Origin: CAWHQZ01 sp963831645
GTDB taxonomy: Bacteria > Pseudomonadota > Alphaproteobacteria > Rhizobiales > Aestuariivirgaceae
NCBI GenBank assembly: GCA_963831645.1
Contig: CAWHQZ010000012.1
Span: 1-64,000, forward strand
DNA length: 64,000 nt
Direction of reading: 5' to 3'
Shown here in pieces: positions 44,632 to 55,285 of this stretch. Both the position numbers and the translations under genes were made by a program. Position 1 is the stretch's first letter. Each line of letters opens with the position of its first letter. The notes below the pieces were generated by a model that was given only the letters and a program-made list of their open reading frames with translations, had not been told where the DNA came from and did no database searches.

Positions 44632-47600
44632 TCAGTCGAACGTCCGTGCTGTCTTGAATGATCGGAATTTTCTAAGGCGTGGAGCAACGGTTCCTGTCCC
44701 GAGCCAATCTATGAACCCAACCCAACCCTTGTTTTTATAGACATGATTTGGAGTAGCGGGGACGTCGACCGGAAGTCGCTCTGACATAGCAAAGTCACGC
44801 CATTCCTTACGATCCCGCAACTTCAAAGAACGCGCGAAGGAACGAGCAGCTAGAAACGGACGCCAACTCCGCTTCCGCCATGCAATGTTCTTCGTCCCGA
44901 GCCAGTCGGCGAAGTTCTCCCACCCTTGGCCAGCGTAGACCGTGTAGGGAGTGGCCGGAATATCCCCCGGGAGGTTTCCACTCTTGAAACACTTCCTCCA
45001 TTCGTTGGCCGATCGAAGACCAAGTCCCCTGACATAGGCGCGAGCCTCACGAAAGGAGCGATATCGATTTGGATCACGTGGCGATGGCGTTTTCGTGCCA
45101 AGCCAATCGGACATCCCAATCCATCCTTTCCCTCGATAGGCTGAGGGTGGGTCGCGAGGGATATCAAAAGGCAGATTGTTCGACCTGCAATACTCCCGCC
45201 ACTCTCGCCCAGACTTCAGGCCAAGCGATCGAGCCCATAAACGTGCCGCCTCGAAAGCTCGGAAACGACGCATGTGCGGTGCTATCGTGTTAGTCCCGAG
45301 CCAATCGCCAAATCCTTTCCAGCCTTGATCTTTGTATGTCTTGTTTGGTTTGATCGGGATGTCCGGCGGCCGGCGACGAGAACGTGCTAGGGCGGTCCAC
45401 TCAGTGACGGAGTTGAGTTTCTGTTTATGTACCCAAGCTCTCGCCTGTATGAATGGGCGATAAACTCGGTATCGTGTGGCAGTACGACCAGTTCCCAGCC
45501 AATCACCCATGCCCACCCAGCCCTTGCTCTTGTAGGTGTAACCGGGATTGGCTGTGATATCGGCGGGCAGCTGCCCTGATTTCCTGAAGTGCCTCCACTC
45601 GTCTTGAGATTTGAGGCCGAGGCTACGAACATAAGCCCTTGCCTCTTTAAACGGTCGCCAGTTGGCCCGGCCAACTCGCTCCCAAACTTTCGTGCCAATG
45701 GCTTCGGCAAAGCTCTCAGCATCCAGCCTCAACCCCACCGGCACATCACCATCGATTTCGACGATCTTGCCCTTTGATTTGCGCCCATATCGAACAGCAC
45801 GAAATTGATCGGCGATGCGCTCGTCCTGTGTCGATAGCGCGGCGATGGTTCGCGCGACCTGCCGAAACTCTGTCGTTTCCGCGAATTTGGTGAGGTCTAT
45901 GTCGTCAGGCACGGTCAACGGGAGAAGGATGTATCCATACTTCTTCCCTCCATGCCGCCGCATCGCACGTCCAGCCGCCTGAACTATGTCAACCGTGCTT
46001 TGCTTGGGATCGGCGAACAGCACACAGTCGATAGCAGGGATATCCACACCTTCTGTTAGACAGCGGGCGTTCGTCATTAGGGCACGACGGTGCGCGACAA
46101 AACTCTTCACTACTTGCGCCCGTTCTCCCGCCGTCCGTTTGCTCGAAATATGAAGGTTAACTGACCGTGGTCCGACACTCTTCAGGCGGTTCAGAGTGTC
46201 CTGTTGTTCGCGGAACCCATCTGCCGAGCGGATGCTGCGATGAAACGAGATCGCATGCTTGACAGCATGACGGCCGAACACCCGCTTTAGGGCTACGCCC
46301 GCGGCCAAAGCTTGTGCTTCGAACGGATCGCGCTTGCCTTTGCTGATATCAAGCAGCCGATTGTCATGGATCAGGTCACGGACATGGCGGTCACTGACGG
46401 TGACAGTCAATATCCTGTAATCGCTGACGACCTTCTGGGCGATGGCCTCCTTGAAGGTCATGAGGAAGAACCGGCGGCCGTAAATGGTCTCATCGTCCAT
46501 TGACAGAACTTCATCACTCTCGCCCCTGAGAACCCGCTCGGTCGCTGTCATAAACAGCCGCTTGCGAATGGAGATGTTCCTGTCGAACAGCAGGGTGGCA
46601 AAGGTCTTACCCTTCACTCCTACCGTCTTGTGAGCCTCATCAAGTATTGCGAGGTCGAAGCGATGCCTCGCCGCGCGGGCAGCCTTGGCAAGGCGCGGGC
46701 TGCTCTGGTAGGTCGTGAAAACGATCTTGTTCCCATTGGCCGGCCTCTTGAGGAAGGCCGCAATCTCCTTCCGATCGGTAGTTGCCGGGATGCCGAGATC
46801 ATAGGTCTCGCTGACAAACTCATCCTGATCGAGCTTGCCAGTGGTTTCGTCGCTGCACACACACAGCCAGTCCGGCACGATGCCGTGAGCAAGAAACTCT
46901 CGCGTCCAGTCCGTGAGGCTTTGGCGGATCAGCGCAAGACTAGGCACCGCTACCAAAATGCTTCTAGGCTTCAACGTCTCGGCGATCCAGAAGGCAGTCA
47001 GGCTCTTGCCGGTGCCGCAGGGCATGATCAAGCGACCACGTGCTTGCCGATCGGCGACGAAGTGAATATTGGCAGCCGCGACGGCCTTCTGCTGGTGAGG
47101 TCGAGGCTTTCTAGGCTCGATAGTTACTTTGCGATTCCGGCAGAGCGCCCTGATCTGCTCCCATTCATCTTCGGTCAGCGCCAGCCAGCGGTCGAGGCCG
47201 ATCTCGGCTGTCTTCTTGAGCAGCTTGCGTTTGCGAATAGGCTTTGAGGTTGTGTGAACAACCAGCGCCAACGCGATGTCGCGACAGGTGATGAAACTCA
47301 GGTGGCTAAAGGTCGAAAGTTCCTTGTACGTCAGCGGATCATTGGCATCGCCGCGGAACTTGCACTGAATGGTCCAGTATTTGCCGTTACGTGTCTTTGC
47401 GACGAGATCAATTCCGACGTCCTGCAAGGGGATGTCCAGCCGTCGGCGGACACTCTCAGGCAACTCATCTTGAACCCGCCAAACATGGCGCAGCTTCGAC
47501 CGGTACTCAGGCTTGGTGAGTAGGTAGAGTGGTAGAGTTGCGTCAGCCGCTCGAAAACGTCGCCAACAGTCTTTGTGTTAGCCCTGATCTGCTTGTTGAC

Positions 47601-47693
47601 CAGCCGCTTCCAGAGTTCGTCCCACGAGGGGCTGGACGCTATGAAACGATCTGAAGGGTTCAAGGAAGAAACCGAGAACCCTGAGGCTCCCAA
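44632..47693 (-). CDS. Nuclease-SF2 helicase with five tandem C-terminal 'integrase-type' repeats (one frame break)
   Basis: The N-terminus (DELWKRLVNKQIRANTKTVGDVFERLTQLY) is in one frame to about 47530 and continues LLTKPEYRSKLRHVWRVQDELPESVRRRL in the main frame. Then come a restriction-endonuclease-like domain (DVGIDLVAKTRNGKYWTIQCKF, D..QxK), SF2 helicase motif I MPCGTGKSLTAFW, motif II LAILDEAHKTVG, motif III FMTATERVL, and motif VI region VDIVQAAGRAMRRHGGKKYG. The last ~320 residues hold five repeats of about 58 aa (F-EAR-Y-R-LGL-S--EWR---KSG-LP-DI---P---Y---GW-G--DWLGT) and the first 11 residues of a sixth (FRSFKTARTFD) cut off by the stop. These resemble the phage-integrase repeat unit. 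A role in DNA restriction or island maintenance is inferred. Confidence 0.8.
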
Positions 47694-47858
47694 GCCGCTT
47701 TGAGTAGGGGCATCGGGAAATCTGCGGCACGCTCTGCTGAAAAAGGTCCCGCTGCGCTAACAACAACGTTTGAGGCTTTAGCGGTTTTTTGAAATCGTTC
47801 AAAACGAACGGAGGCGGGGCAAGGCGTAAATAGGAGACTGATCATTCAGGTTATCGGA

Positions 47859-48807
47859 TCAATTCTGCTTTGCCAATGTTAAGCGTGTAGTAGTGCTAAA
47901 AGGAAACTTCTGATCGATAAAGCGGACAAAGGCTGCTCCTATCTTCTTTCCTAGGCTGTCCAATCCGACCTCCGTCTGCCAAAAAGAGTTGTCCAGAAGC
48001 TCCCAATGTTTCGCCCACACTTCACCGAACCCGTTTCCCGTTACTTGCAAGTTTGGAAGAAGGCGGTGGTACATCCAAGCGAACTCGTTCTGTCTGTTCA
48101 TAAACATCGCCGAAACTCCGCTCATCGTCTACTGCTACTAGACTTGGCCCTCTCTTGCCCTCTTTCCACCTCAAAGCCTCTGATGCGGCCGAAAGAAAGG
48201 AACCGTGTGTTTCCCGATCAAGCAGTTCCGTCACTGACGAGAGCAACTCCACATCCTCAGGAGAGAGTTCGGATCGCCTGCCGTAAAAACGATCCAGTAG
48301 GCCAAGTTCAGTCTGCCTTCTCTGTCGTCTTCGCCGACTGTCTAGCTCTTTAGGGGTTGCGTTTTGCGGATCAGAGGGGGAAATACCCATAAGCGCATCA
48401 TGCGTTATCATGCGCTGAAATAGAGCCGATAAATAGATTGTACGATGCTTCACGTCCCGCAATAAAACCAAAGCAGAGCCGGGATAGCCGTTTTCAGTAA
48501 GCACGCTGGCACCGCGTAGTCGGCGAAATAACATGATGAGATCGACGCATACGAACCAAAAACCGGGAAGAGCCTCTTCCGCTACTGCTGCGTCTTCGTT
48601 CGACAGCGCGAGAATCGTGTCAAGTGCGAAGCTTTGTGCACAGCTCGCAAGATGTCCATGGCCGATGTATTTATCGGCGAATGATGCACCCGCTTTCCGT
48701 TCAAGGTCTAATACACCTTGAATGGAAGAGTTCCGTATTCCATTGGGCATGAAGGTATTGATGAGGCGCTTTTGCCATTCCCCCACCGAGACGAGTTGCC
48801 TGACCAA
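47859..48807 (-). CDS. Hypothetical island protein (one frame break)
   Basis: It starts TTG 48807, directly after the resolvase stop: MVRQLVSVGEWQKRLINTFMPNGIRNSSIQGVLDLERKAGASFADKYIGHGH... At about 48105 the frame changes and the C-terminus continues NEFAWMYHRLLPNLQVTGNGFGEVWAKHWELLDNSFWQTEVGLDSLGKKI. About 316 aa, mostly helical (LLRDVKHRTIYLSALFQRM). It resembles the large set of unclassified alpha-helical proteins of genomic islands. No catalytic motif is identified. Confidence 0.6.
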
Positions 48808-49359
48808 CTAAGCTGCTCCTAAAACTCTGAATACAGACCTCAACCCAACATCCAACCTTTTCGCGATCTCCACCTTTTTTAGCCCTGCGCTTGCCAACGC
48901 CTTGATTTGGTCCGCCTTCGCCCTTGCCGTTGGCGCTCGCCCTCTGTAGCGGCCTTCCTTCTTTGCCTTCGCAATCCCCTCACGCTGCCTTGCGAGCATG
49001 ATGTCCCTCTCGAACTCTGCGACAGCGCCAAGCACGGTGAGCATCAGCTTGCCTTCGGGAACTGACGTGTCCAGCCCCATGGAGAGAACCTTGAGCGCAA
49101 CGCCTTTGGCCTTCAGTTCTTCCACAACGCCCAATAGGTTTCTTACCGACCGCGCAAGCCGGTCTGGCTTGGTTACAATCAACGTATCGCCTTCGCGGAC
49201 GTAGGCCAGTGCAGCCTTCAACTGAGGACGCTCAGAGGCGAGAGCCGACACATGCTCACTGAAGACCTTCTGGCAGCCTAACGCCTTCAGATCCCTGTCC
49301 TGTGCCTCTAGTCCGGCTTCCTGCTCTACCGTTGATGTCCTAGCGTAGCCTATGAGCAT
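48808..49359 (-). CDS. Serine recombinase (resolvase/invertase family)
   Basis: An intact 183-aa resolvase. MLIGYARTSTVEQEAGLEAQDRDLKALGC carries the nucleophilic Ser (ARTST), then DTLIVTKPDRLARSVRNLLGVVEEL and AEFERDIMLARQREGIAKAKKEGRYRGR. The C-terminal HTH is ALASAGLKKVEIAKRLDVGLRSVFRVLGA. ATG 49359 follows GGAGACACCC; an ATG seven codons earlier is weaker. It probably resolves element multimers or promotes inversion within the island. It is contiguous with the next gene. Confidence 0.88.
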   Translation of the reverse strand: MLIGYARTSTVEQEAGLEAQDRDLKALGCQKVFSEHVSALASERPQLKAALAYVREGDTLIVTKPDRLARSVRNLLGVVEELKAKGVALKVLSMGLDTSVPEGKLMLTVLGAVAEFERDIMLARQREGIAKAKKEGRYRGRAPTARAKADQIKALASAGLKKVEIAKRLDVGLRSVFRVLGAA

Positions 49360-49653
49360 GGGTGTCTCCTGCCGTGCCATTTACCGATCTAATATTGTGG
49401 CATGTACAGTGCCAAAGGTCAATAGACATGTGTGTGGCACGATTTCAATGGCCAGGAAATCGAGTCACTAGGCCAAGCCCTACTGGCACGACAGGTGACT
49501 GTAGAGCCAAATCGACGCGTTACGGCAGACCATGGAGGGCTATGGCGTAACCCAGCTCAAAGAGTCACTGGGAGGTGATTAACATAGAGCAGGTCAGATT
49601 TGCCGGGAAACGTAAACGGCTCTGTACGGCCATCCTGTGGCTTCCTGAGGGTA

Positions 49654-51100
49654 TTATGCGGAAGCACCTGCAGCTATCGCTAGTTCTTGCGGACACCCCA
49701 AAAATGTTGTGTCTACATTAACGTTTGTTAATAAAACACCGTCCGCTACTGGGTGCAGTTGAGCCACGGGCAATCGCTGAGTTGTATTTTTCAGCAGCGC
49801 TACGGTGTCCTCGGTCTCCAGCCAAATCGTGAATAGGTCTCGCATTCGTTTGCTCGGAATGAAGAGATTGATGGGCTTACCTTCTCGTATCCGAGAACGC
49901 CAAATCCATTGGATCATCTCTGACAACGCATGGATGTCTTCGTAAACAGGGATGCCTCGGTCCTCAAAGAAACCCTTGAGGATCGGCGAATGGAAGATGT
50001 TCGCCAGATAGGCCATTGAAGTCTTATCGCGGTAGTCATTCGTTGCCTTGGTGTTTACCGAGATAAAACCCCTAGCGTAGCCTTTGCCCTTCAGTTTCTT
50101 CCGCGCCTTCTGGAACGTCGTCCAGCCGGTATGGGCAGACTTGCACTTGGCAATTCTCGTGAAGAAGTTCTGCGTGGAGTTCTTGAGCCGCTTGAGAGCG
50201 TCAGGCTCAGCTTTGTCGAACCAACTTGATGACAACGGATTACTCTTCCCCACCGGGTCACCAATGTCATTCATCGAGCCGGCATAGAGCTTGATCAGGG
50301 GGCGAAGGTTCTCTTTTACCTCGCTCTCGTCCACGTCCGACCAGTCTATGAGTCGGTTTCCCTGAATGGCCTTCATGGTGAAGGTGAGACCTTCAGCCTG
50401 AAAGTAGGACATCATCGGAGAGCCATGGAAGAGGTAGGTCAGGATGTAGACCTCTTCAAAGCATCGAAGGAACTCTGACGGAAACTCCCAGATCAGGACA
50501 ATGGCGTCTTCTGATGGATTGATAGGTCCGGTTCGAGTTTTCTTCGGGAGGTATGCAACGAAGGTTGCCGTTGTCGCAGAGATTTCTGATGTCATTGAAG
50601 CGACCTTCGTAGTTTGGATGGGTGGTGTGGTTCCACCGCAGTCTCGATGTATGAGGGTCGATGGAAACGAAGCCTCGGTCGAAGAGCAGCTTCTGATCGG
50701 CTTTGGAGATCGTCTTTAGCATTTCCACGCAAGTGACAACTTCGTCGATCACGAGGACGTACTTCCTCTTCTTCAGAAGCTCGTAGATGTCCCGGTTGAG
50801 CATCGAAAAGAGGGCATGAGTGGTGCAAACGTTCTCGCCTCGTTCGAGAAGGGTCTTCAGATGATAGAGCTTTCGTCCCTCGATGGGCTGAGGGTCACGA
50901 AAGTTCAACGAAGGACAATAGGCTTTGACCCGATCGACTTCAGCCAGCATAGGCGCGACGTAGAGGTACCTTGGCGGGTCAAAGGTGGGACCATACGCAG
51001 CCTTGAAAGGGGCGGAATTAAACTCAGCGTTGAGGTAGTTGAGCATCCAAGTGGTTTTGCCAGAACCCATGATGCTGTCGATGATGGTGATGGTGTTCAA
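49654..51100 (-). CDS. Phage-type ATPase/helicase (one frame break)
   Basis: It starts MNTITIIDSIMGSGKTTWMLNYLN with a Walker A motif, then RYLYVAPMLAEVDRV, Walker B YVLVIDEVVTCVEML. At about 50540 the frame changes and it continues VAYLPKKTRTGPINPSEDAIVLIWEFPSEFLRCFEEVYILTYLFHGSPMMSYFQAEGL...FHSPILKGFFEDRGIPVYEDIHALSEMIQWIWRSRIREGKPINLFIPSKRMRDLF. About 480 aa. Similar SF2-like proteins are encoded by siphophages and islands, where they probably act in replication. Precise activity unknown. Confidence 0.7.
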
Positions 51101-51592
51101 TTGGATTTCTTTCCATGGAAGATCGCTCTGCGTTCTTGAAAGAAGCAGAGGGATTGAGCCTTGAGGGCGTGGTTAGGTTTGAGAGAAGGGAAACGGGAAA
51201 GAGGACGAGGAGTTAGACGGTGTTGTGTCTTCCTCAACGCCGCTTTGAGCAGCTTTGGTCGTGCTTACGCGCGAAGGACGCGCTTGAGATTGACCTAGTT
51301 AGTATCCTCTTTCCCTTTAACGAAGAGGCTTAAAAATGGAGTCAGAACAGATACTTATGGGTTCAGTGCGGAAGTTGCTTGAGTTCGAACTTCCGCATTT
51401 CAGCTAACTCGACCGTTCCTAAGGACTGACTTGAGTTGGCCAAAGCTGCAAACGTACCTATCCCCCTCGAAGACCAGACCTGAGATCAGGTCAGATCGTT
51501 CCCTTTCCTGAGTAAGTCTACCATATGGGAAATTTTCTCCGAAATCCGAGCCGAAATCAATGGGTTCCGCCAGATTAGAAAAAACACCGATT
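51101..51592. other. Gene-free stretch upstream of the island ATPase
   Basis: 492 bp without a convincing gene, between the integrase 3' end and the ATPase start. It contains the inverted repeat at 51367-51397 and AT-rich runs, and should hold the ATPase promoter and possibly a replication or recombination site. Confidence 0.5.
51367..51397. promoter_or_regulatory. Perfect 10-bp inverted repeat in the island
   Basis: TGCGGAAGTT-N11-AACTTCCGCA. It could be a regulator site, a terminator for one of the flanking genes, or part of an origin. The sequence alone does not decide. Confidence 0.45.
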
Positions 51593-52662
51593 TTAGGTGC
51601 ATCTCCGACACATTTTCTTGTGTGAAAACCTATTTATCAAGCTTTTCTCGATTATCCTCTCCCTCATTGGATGAGCATACCGGAACAACATCCGCATATC
51701 CCGATGACCGCTGATGAGGGCTACTTCGGGAACTGACAATCCCTTCTCGAACAGGCGGCTGATGGCTTCGTGGCGAAGGTCATGGAAGTGGAGGTCTTTC
51801 AACTCCTGCTCGCCTCTTTCAGTCGCTCCCATGACAGCCTGAGTGCGTTAGTGGTCAGGAGGAAACACCCAGCCCATCCAGTGTGGCGGGAAGGTCGCGT
51901 AAGGACTGCGTAAGCCGCCTCCCGACTGAGCGGAACAACCCTCACATGCCCGTTCTTCGTAACCCGGAATGACCAGCGTACCGTTTGACTTCGTCAAGCT
52001 GATGGCGGCGCATTGCATAGCACAATCTCGCCGCGTCTCATAGCGGTCTCCAACGCCCCATCGGGAGGTATCCCTTCCATTGGGGAACCGACCGACACTT
52101 CCTTGCTGCTAGCATCAGCTCGCTCGAACTCGCCTTCCCTTAAACGTCGTTCTCGTTGCTACGGTGTTGTCGCGGTAGGCCCCATCCTTGTCCCAGCGGG
52201 TTGCTCCGTCGCGGGAACACCCCATTCGTGACGTGGCAACCTCGAACATGTGGTGAAGCGTGCGAGAACTCTCGTTTCAGCGTTGTTGACCTGAACTGTA
52301 TTTCAGCCTCTTATCTCGGATAAAGCGCAAAGTCCGTTGGGGGAGAGCCAAAGAAAGCTTCGTCTCGCAGATGCGATGCCGGAGGAATGCGTTCAGCACG
52401 ATCTTTCTCAACCTCATCGCCCGCGCTTTCTCGAGTGCTCACGGTGTCTCTGTAACGTTCGACAAGCTGCCGGAGGCGTAAGGAGGCGAGCGGTGTCAAA
52501 CGGTCTCCTGCCGGTCGGGCTCGTCGGCTTGAGCCTCCGCTTGTCTTGCCCATGCCATTGCATCTGCACGTTTGGCGAAGGTGCGGGCTTTAAGGCAGCC
52601 TCATGCCTTCTTCGTCTAACTTGAACCTGCCACTTTGCTCCTCTCTTGCGGATCGCAGCCAT
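51593..52662 (-). pseudogene. int: Tyrosine integrase of the island (frame broken several times)
   Basis: The N-terminus MAAIRKRGAKWQVQVRRRRHEA continues in another frame as TFAKRADAMAWARQAEAQADEPD, then LASLRLRQLVERYRDTVSTRESAGDEVEKDRAERI. The catalytic domain appears as ALETAMRRGEIV (first Arg), TKNGHVRVVPLSREA (beta-hairpin), then [42 protein letters not shown] (HxxR, H/W, Tyr). All elements of a ~350-aa integrase are in order next to the tRNA, but at least four frame changes separate them. Either the gene is dead, freezing the island, or the sequence is wrong here. Confidence 0.75.
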
Positions 52663-52756
52663 GAAACCCCCTCTTGCTGTGACAGGGTTGTGACACCAAG
52701 GTTCGATTCGTTGAGTGAGACGTGCCCTTCTAGGTCGTTGATATCAAACTCAGAGA

Positions 52757-52808
52757 AGTGGTGGGCGATGCTGGACTCGAACCAGCGACCCCTGCGATGT
52801 GAACACAG
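52757..52808. other. attR: 3' part of tRNA-Val
   Basis: The 52-bp segment shared with attL, comprising the tRNA-Val gene from CCA end to the anticodon loop. Integration restored a complete tRNA on this side. Confidence 0.85.
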
Positions 52809-52834
52809 TGCTCTGCCAACTGAGCTAATCGCCC
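52759..52834 (-). tRNA. tRNA-Val (anticodon CAC)
   Basis: On the minus strand: acceptor GGGCGAT pairs with ATCGCCC. D-arm TAGCTCAGTTGGCAGAGCA, anticodon stem/loop CTGTG-TTCACAT-CGCAG with anticodon CAC, T-arm GCTGGTTCGAGTCCAGC, encoded 3' CCA. All arms pair. It is the integration target of the adjacent island. Confidence 0.93.
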
Positions 52835-52941
52835 TAAAAGGGAAGTTCGCCTATTAGAGTTCGGCTTCGGTGCGAGTCAAGGAGAGGCCTGTATCGTGAT
52901 CCGCCCACCGGATCGGAAGGGCATGGCCTCGTAGATTTGGT

Positions 52942-53614
52942 TCAGTGATCGAGCGCCCGCTCGATCATCGGCCACACCTCGTCGAAATGGTGAGCGAGGT
53001 AGTCGGGCTCGAGCTCGGCGATCGGCTTGGTGGAGTAGCCGAAGGTGACGCAGATCATCGGCACGCCGGCCGCCCGCGCGGTCAGCACGTCGGTTTCGCT
53101 GTCGCCGATCAGGATGCTGCCGCCGCCGTTGACGCCGAGCTGTCGCAGCGTCTCCCGGTAGGGTCTGGCGTCCGGCTTGAAAATGCCGAGCGTGTCCGAT
53201 CCGACGACGGCGGTAAAATAGTCACCGATTCCCATCTCCTGCACCAGTTTCCTGGAAAGCCGCTCGAGCTTGTTGGTGCAGACCCCGAGCCGCAGTCCCT
53301 TCCGCAGGCAGCGCTCGAGGAGATCCACCGTCCCCGGGAACAGCCGGCTGTCGAGCGCGATGTTGGCTTCGTAATGGACGAGGAACTGCTTCGTACAGGC
53401 GCTCGAGCTCCGCTTTCTCCACCGGCACTCCTGTCGCCGCGAAGCCGCGGGCGATGAGCGCCTTTGCCCCCTGGCCTACCAGGAGGCGCACCTCGTCGAG
53501 ACCGACCGCGCGCCGGCCGCATCGTGCGAGCACGTGGTTCGTCGCGTGGGCAAGATCGGGCGCCGTGTCGATCAGCGTTCCATCGAGGTCGAAGACGACT
53601 GCCCTGGTTTTCAT
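52942..53614 (-). CDS. gph: Phosphoglycolate phosphatase (one frame break)
   Basis: A HAD-family phosphatase of about 224 aa. MKTRAVVFDLDGTLIDTAPDLAHATNHVL carries the DxDGT nucleophile, then RRAVGLDEVRLLVGQGAKALIARG. The frame changes at about 53390 and continues FPGTVDLLERCLRKGLRLGVCTNKLERLSRKL, KPDARPYRETLRQLG, and SILIGDSETDVLTARAAGVPMICVTFGYS (motif 4). The cap domain and order are those of Gph, which removes 2-phosphoglycolate. The substrate within the HAD family is inferred. Confidence 0.82.
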
Positions 53615-53789
53615 GGATCCCCGCGTTCCCTGCACGAACAATGAGCTTACGCCGAATGGCGGACTTACATTCTCAACCGCTACCAAGCTTCCGCGCGTAA
53701 CCCCGATGTCCGCTAGGCGCCCCCGTTTGGCGCTTGGCGGCCGCCTATGCTATAGGCCGCGCCAAAGCCACGCAAATGGAGGCTCAAAC

Positions 53790-55274
53790 ATGGACGTTCG
53801 CAAAGGTCAGGCACTGCGCGACATCCTGCAAGGACAAGTCGCTGCTCCAGCGACAAATGCTACATCGACGGCCGCTGGGTGGAAGGCAAAGCGACAATCG
53901 ACGTTACCAATCCGGTAAACTCGGAAGTCATCGGCGCCGTTCCGAAGCTCGGCGCCAGGGAAACGGCCGAAGCCATCGACGGGGCCGAGAAGGCCCAGAA
54001 GGCGTGGGCCGCCAAGACCGCCCGCGAGCGCGGCAAGGTCCTGCGCAAGTGGCATGATCTCATGATCGAGAACCAGGAGGACCTGGCGCAGATCATGACC
54101 GCGGAGCAGGGCAAGCCGCTGGCCGAATCCCGCGGCGAGATCGCCTACGGCGCCTCGTTCATCGAATTCTTCGCCGAGGAGGCGCGACGAATTTATGGCG
54201 ATGTCGTGCCCTCGCCCTTTGCCACATCCCGCATCGTGGTGATCAGGCAGCCGATCGGCGTCGTGGCCGGCGATCACGCCGTGGAACTTTCCCAATGCGA
54301 TGATCACCCGCAAGGCCGGCGCGGCGCTTGCCGCGGGGTGCGCCTTCGTCTCCAAGCCCGCCAGCGAAACACCGCTGTCGGCCCTGGCGCTGGCCGAGCT
54401 CGGCGAGCGGGCCGGCATTCCGCCCGGCGTGTTCAGTGTCATTACCGGGAAGGCGAGCGAGATCGGCGGCGAAATGACGTCGAACCCCATGGTGCGCTGC
54501 CTCACGTTCACGGGCTCGACCGAGGTCGGCAAGCAGCTCATGGCCCAGTGCGCGCGGACCGTGAAGAAGGTCGGCCTCGAGCTCGGCGGCAACGCGCCGT
54601 TCATCGTTTTCGATGACGCCGATCTCGATGCGGCGGTGGCGGGAGCGATGCTTTCGAAGTTCCGCAATGCCGGTCAGACCTGCGTATGCGCCAACCGCAT
54701 TCTCGTTCAGGAGGGCGTCTACGACGCGTTCGCCAAGAAATTCGCCGAGGCGATCGGCAACCTGAAAGTAGGCAACGGGGCCGAGCAGGGGGTGACCACC
54801 GGCCCGCTGATCAATGCCGCCGCGGTCAAGAAGGTCATCGAGCACATCGCCGATGCCGTGGCCAAGGGCGGCAAGGTCGAGGTAGGCGGCAAGGCCCACA
54901 GCCTCGGCGGCAACTTCTTCGAGCCCACGCTCATCCGCGAGGTCACCCCCGACATGGCGGTGGCGCGCGAGGAGACATTCGGGCCCGTGGCGCCGCTCTT
55001 CCGCTTCACGACCGAGGAAGAGGCGATCGCCATGGCGAATGCCACCGAATTCGGCCTCGCCTGCTACTTCTATACCCGCGACGTCGGCCGGGTCTGGCGG
55101 GTGGCGGAGGGGCTCGAATACGGCATCGTCGGCATCAACGAAGGCATCATCTCGGCCGCCGAGGCGCCGTTCGGCGGCATGAAGGAGAGCGGCATCGGAC
55201 GCGAGGGATCCCGCCATGGCGTCGAAGAATACCTCGAGATCAAATACATGCTCGTGGGCGGGCTGGGGAAATAA
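53790..55274 (+). CDS. gabD: Succinate-semialdehyde dehydrogenase (NADP+) (two frame breaks)
   Basis: Frames join as [40 protein letters not shown]..., then, after a change at about 54270, [43 protein letters not shown]. Catalytic Glu is in [18 protein letters not shown] and catalytic Cys in [12 protein letters not shown]. The end [21 protein letters not shown] is typical of GabD. About 494 aa. It oxidises succinate semialdehyde to succinate and could complete GABA or 4-aminobutyrate-like catabolism begun by the class III aminotransferase at 4.2 kb, though the two are 49 kb apart. The first frame change is at about 53857. Confidence 0.88.
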
Positions 55275-55285
55275 CCCTCCCTTTG

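Larger units (their letters stand above)
43808..52808. mobile_element. 9-kb integrated island at tRNA-Val(CAC)
   Basis: Direct repeats of 52-53 bp bound the island: 43808-43860 and 52757-52808, identical except for one extra T. The right copy is the 3' part of an intact tRNA-Val gene; the left copy is a tRNA fragment. A broken tyrosine integrase lies next to the tRNA. Inside are a phage-type ATPase/helicase, a serine resolvase, a large nuclease-helicase with a companion gene, and a hypothetical protein, all on the minus strand. No capsid, portal, relaxase or type IV secretion genes are present, so this is a satellite-like or degenerate island, not a full prophage or ICE. Confidence 0.85.
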
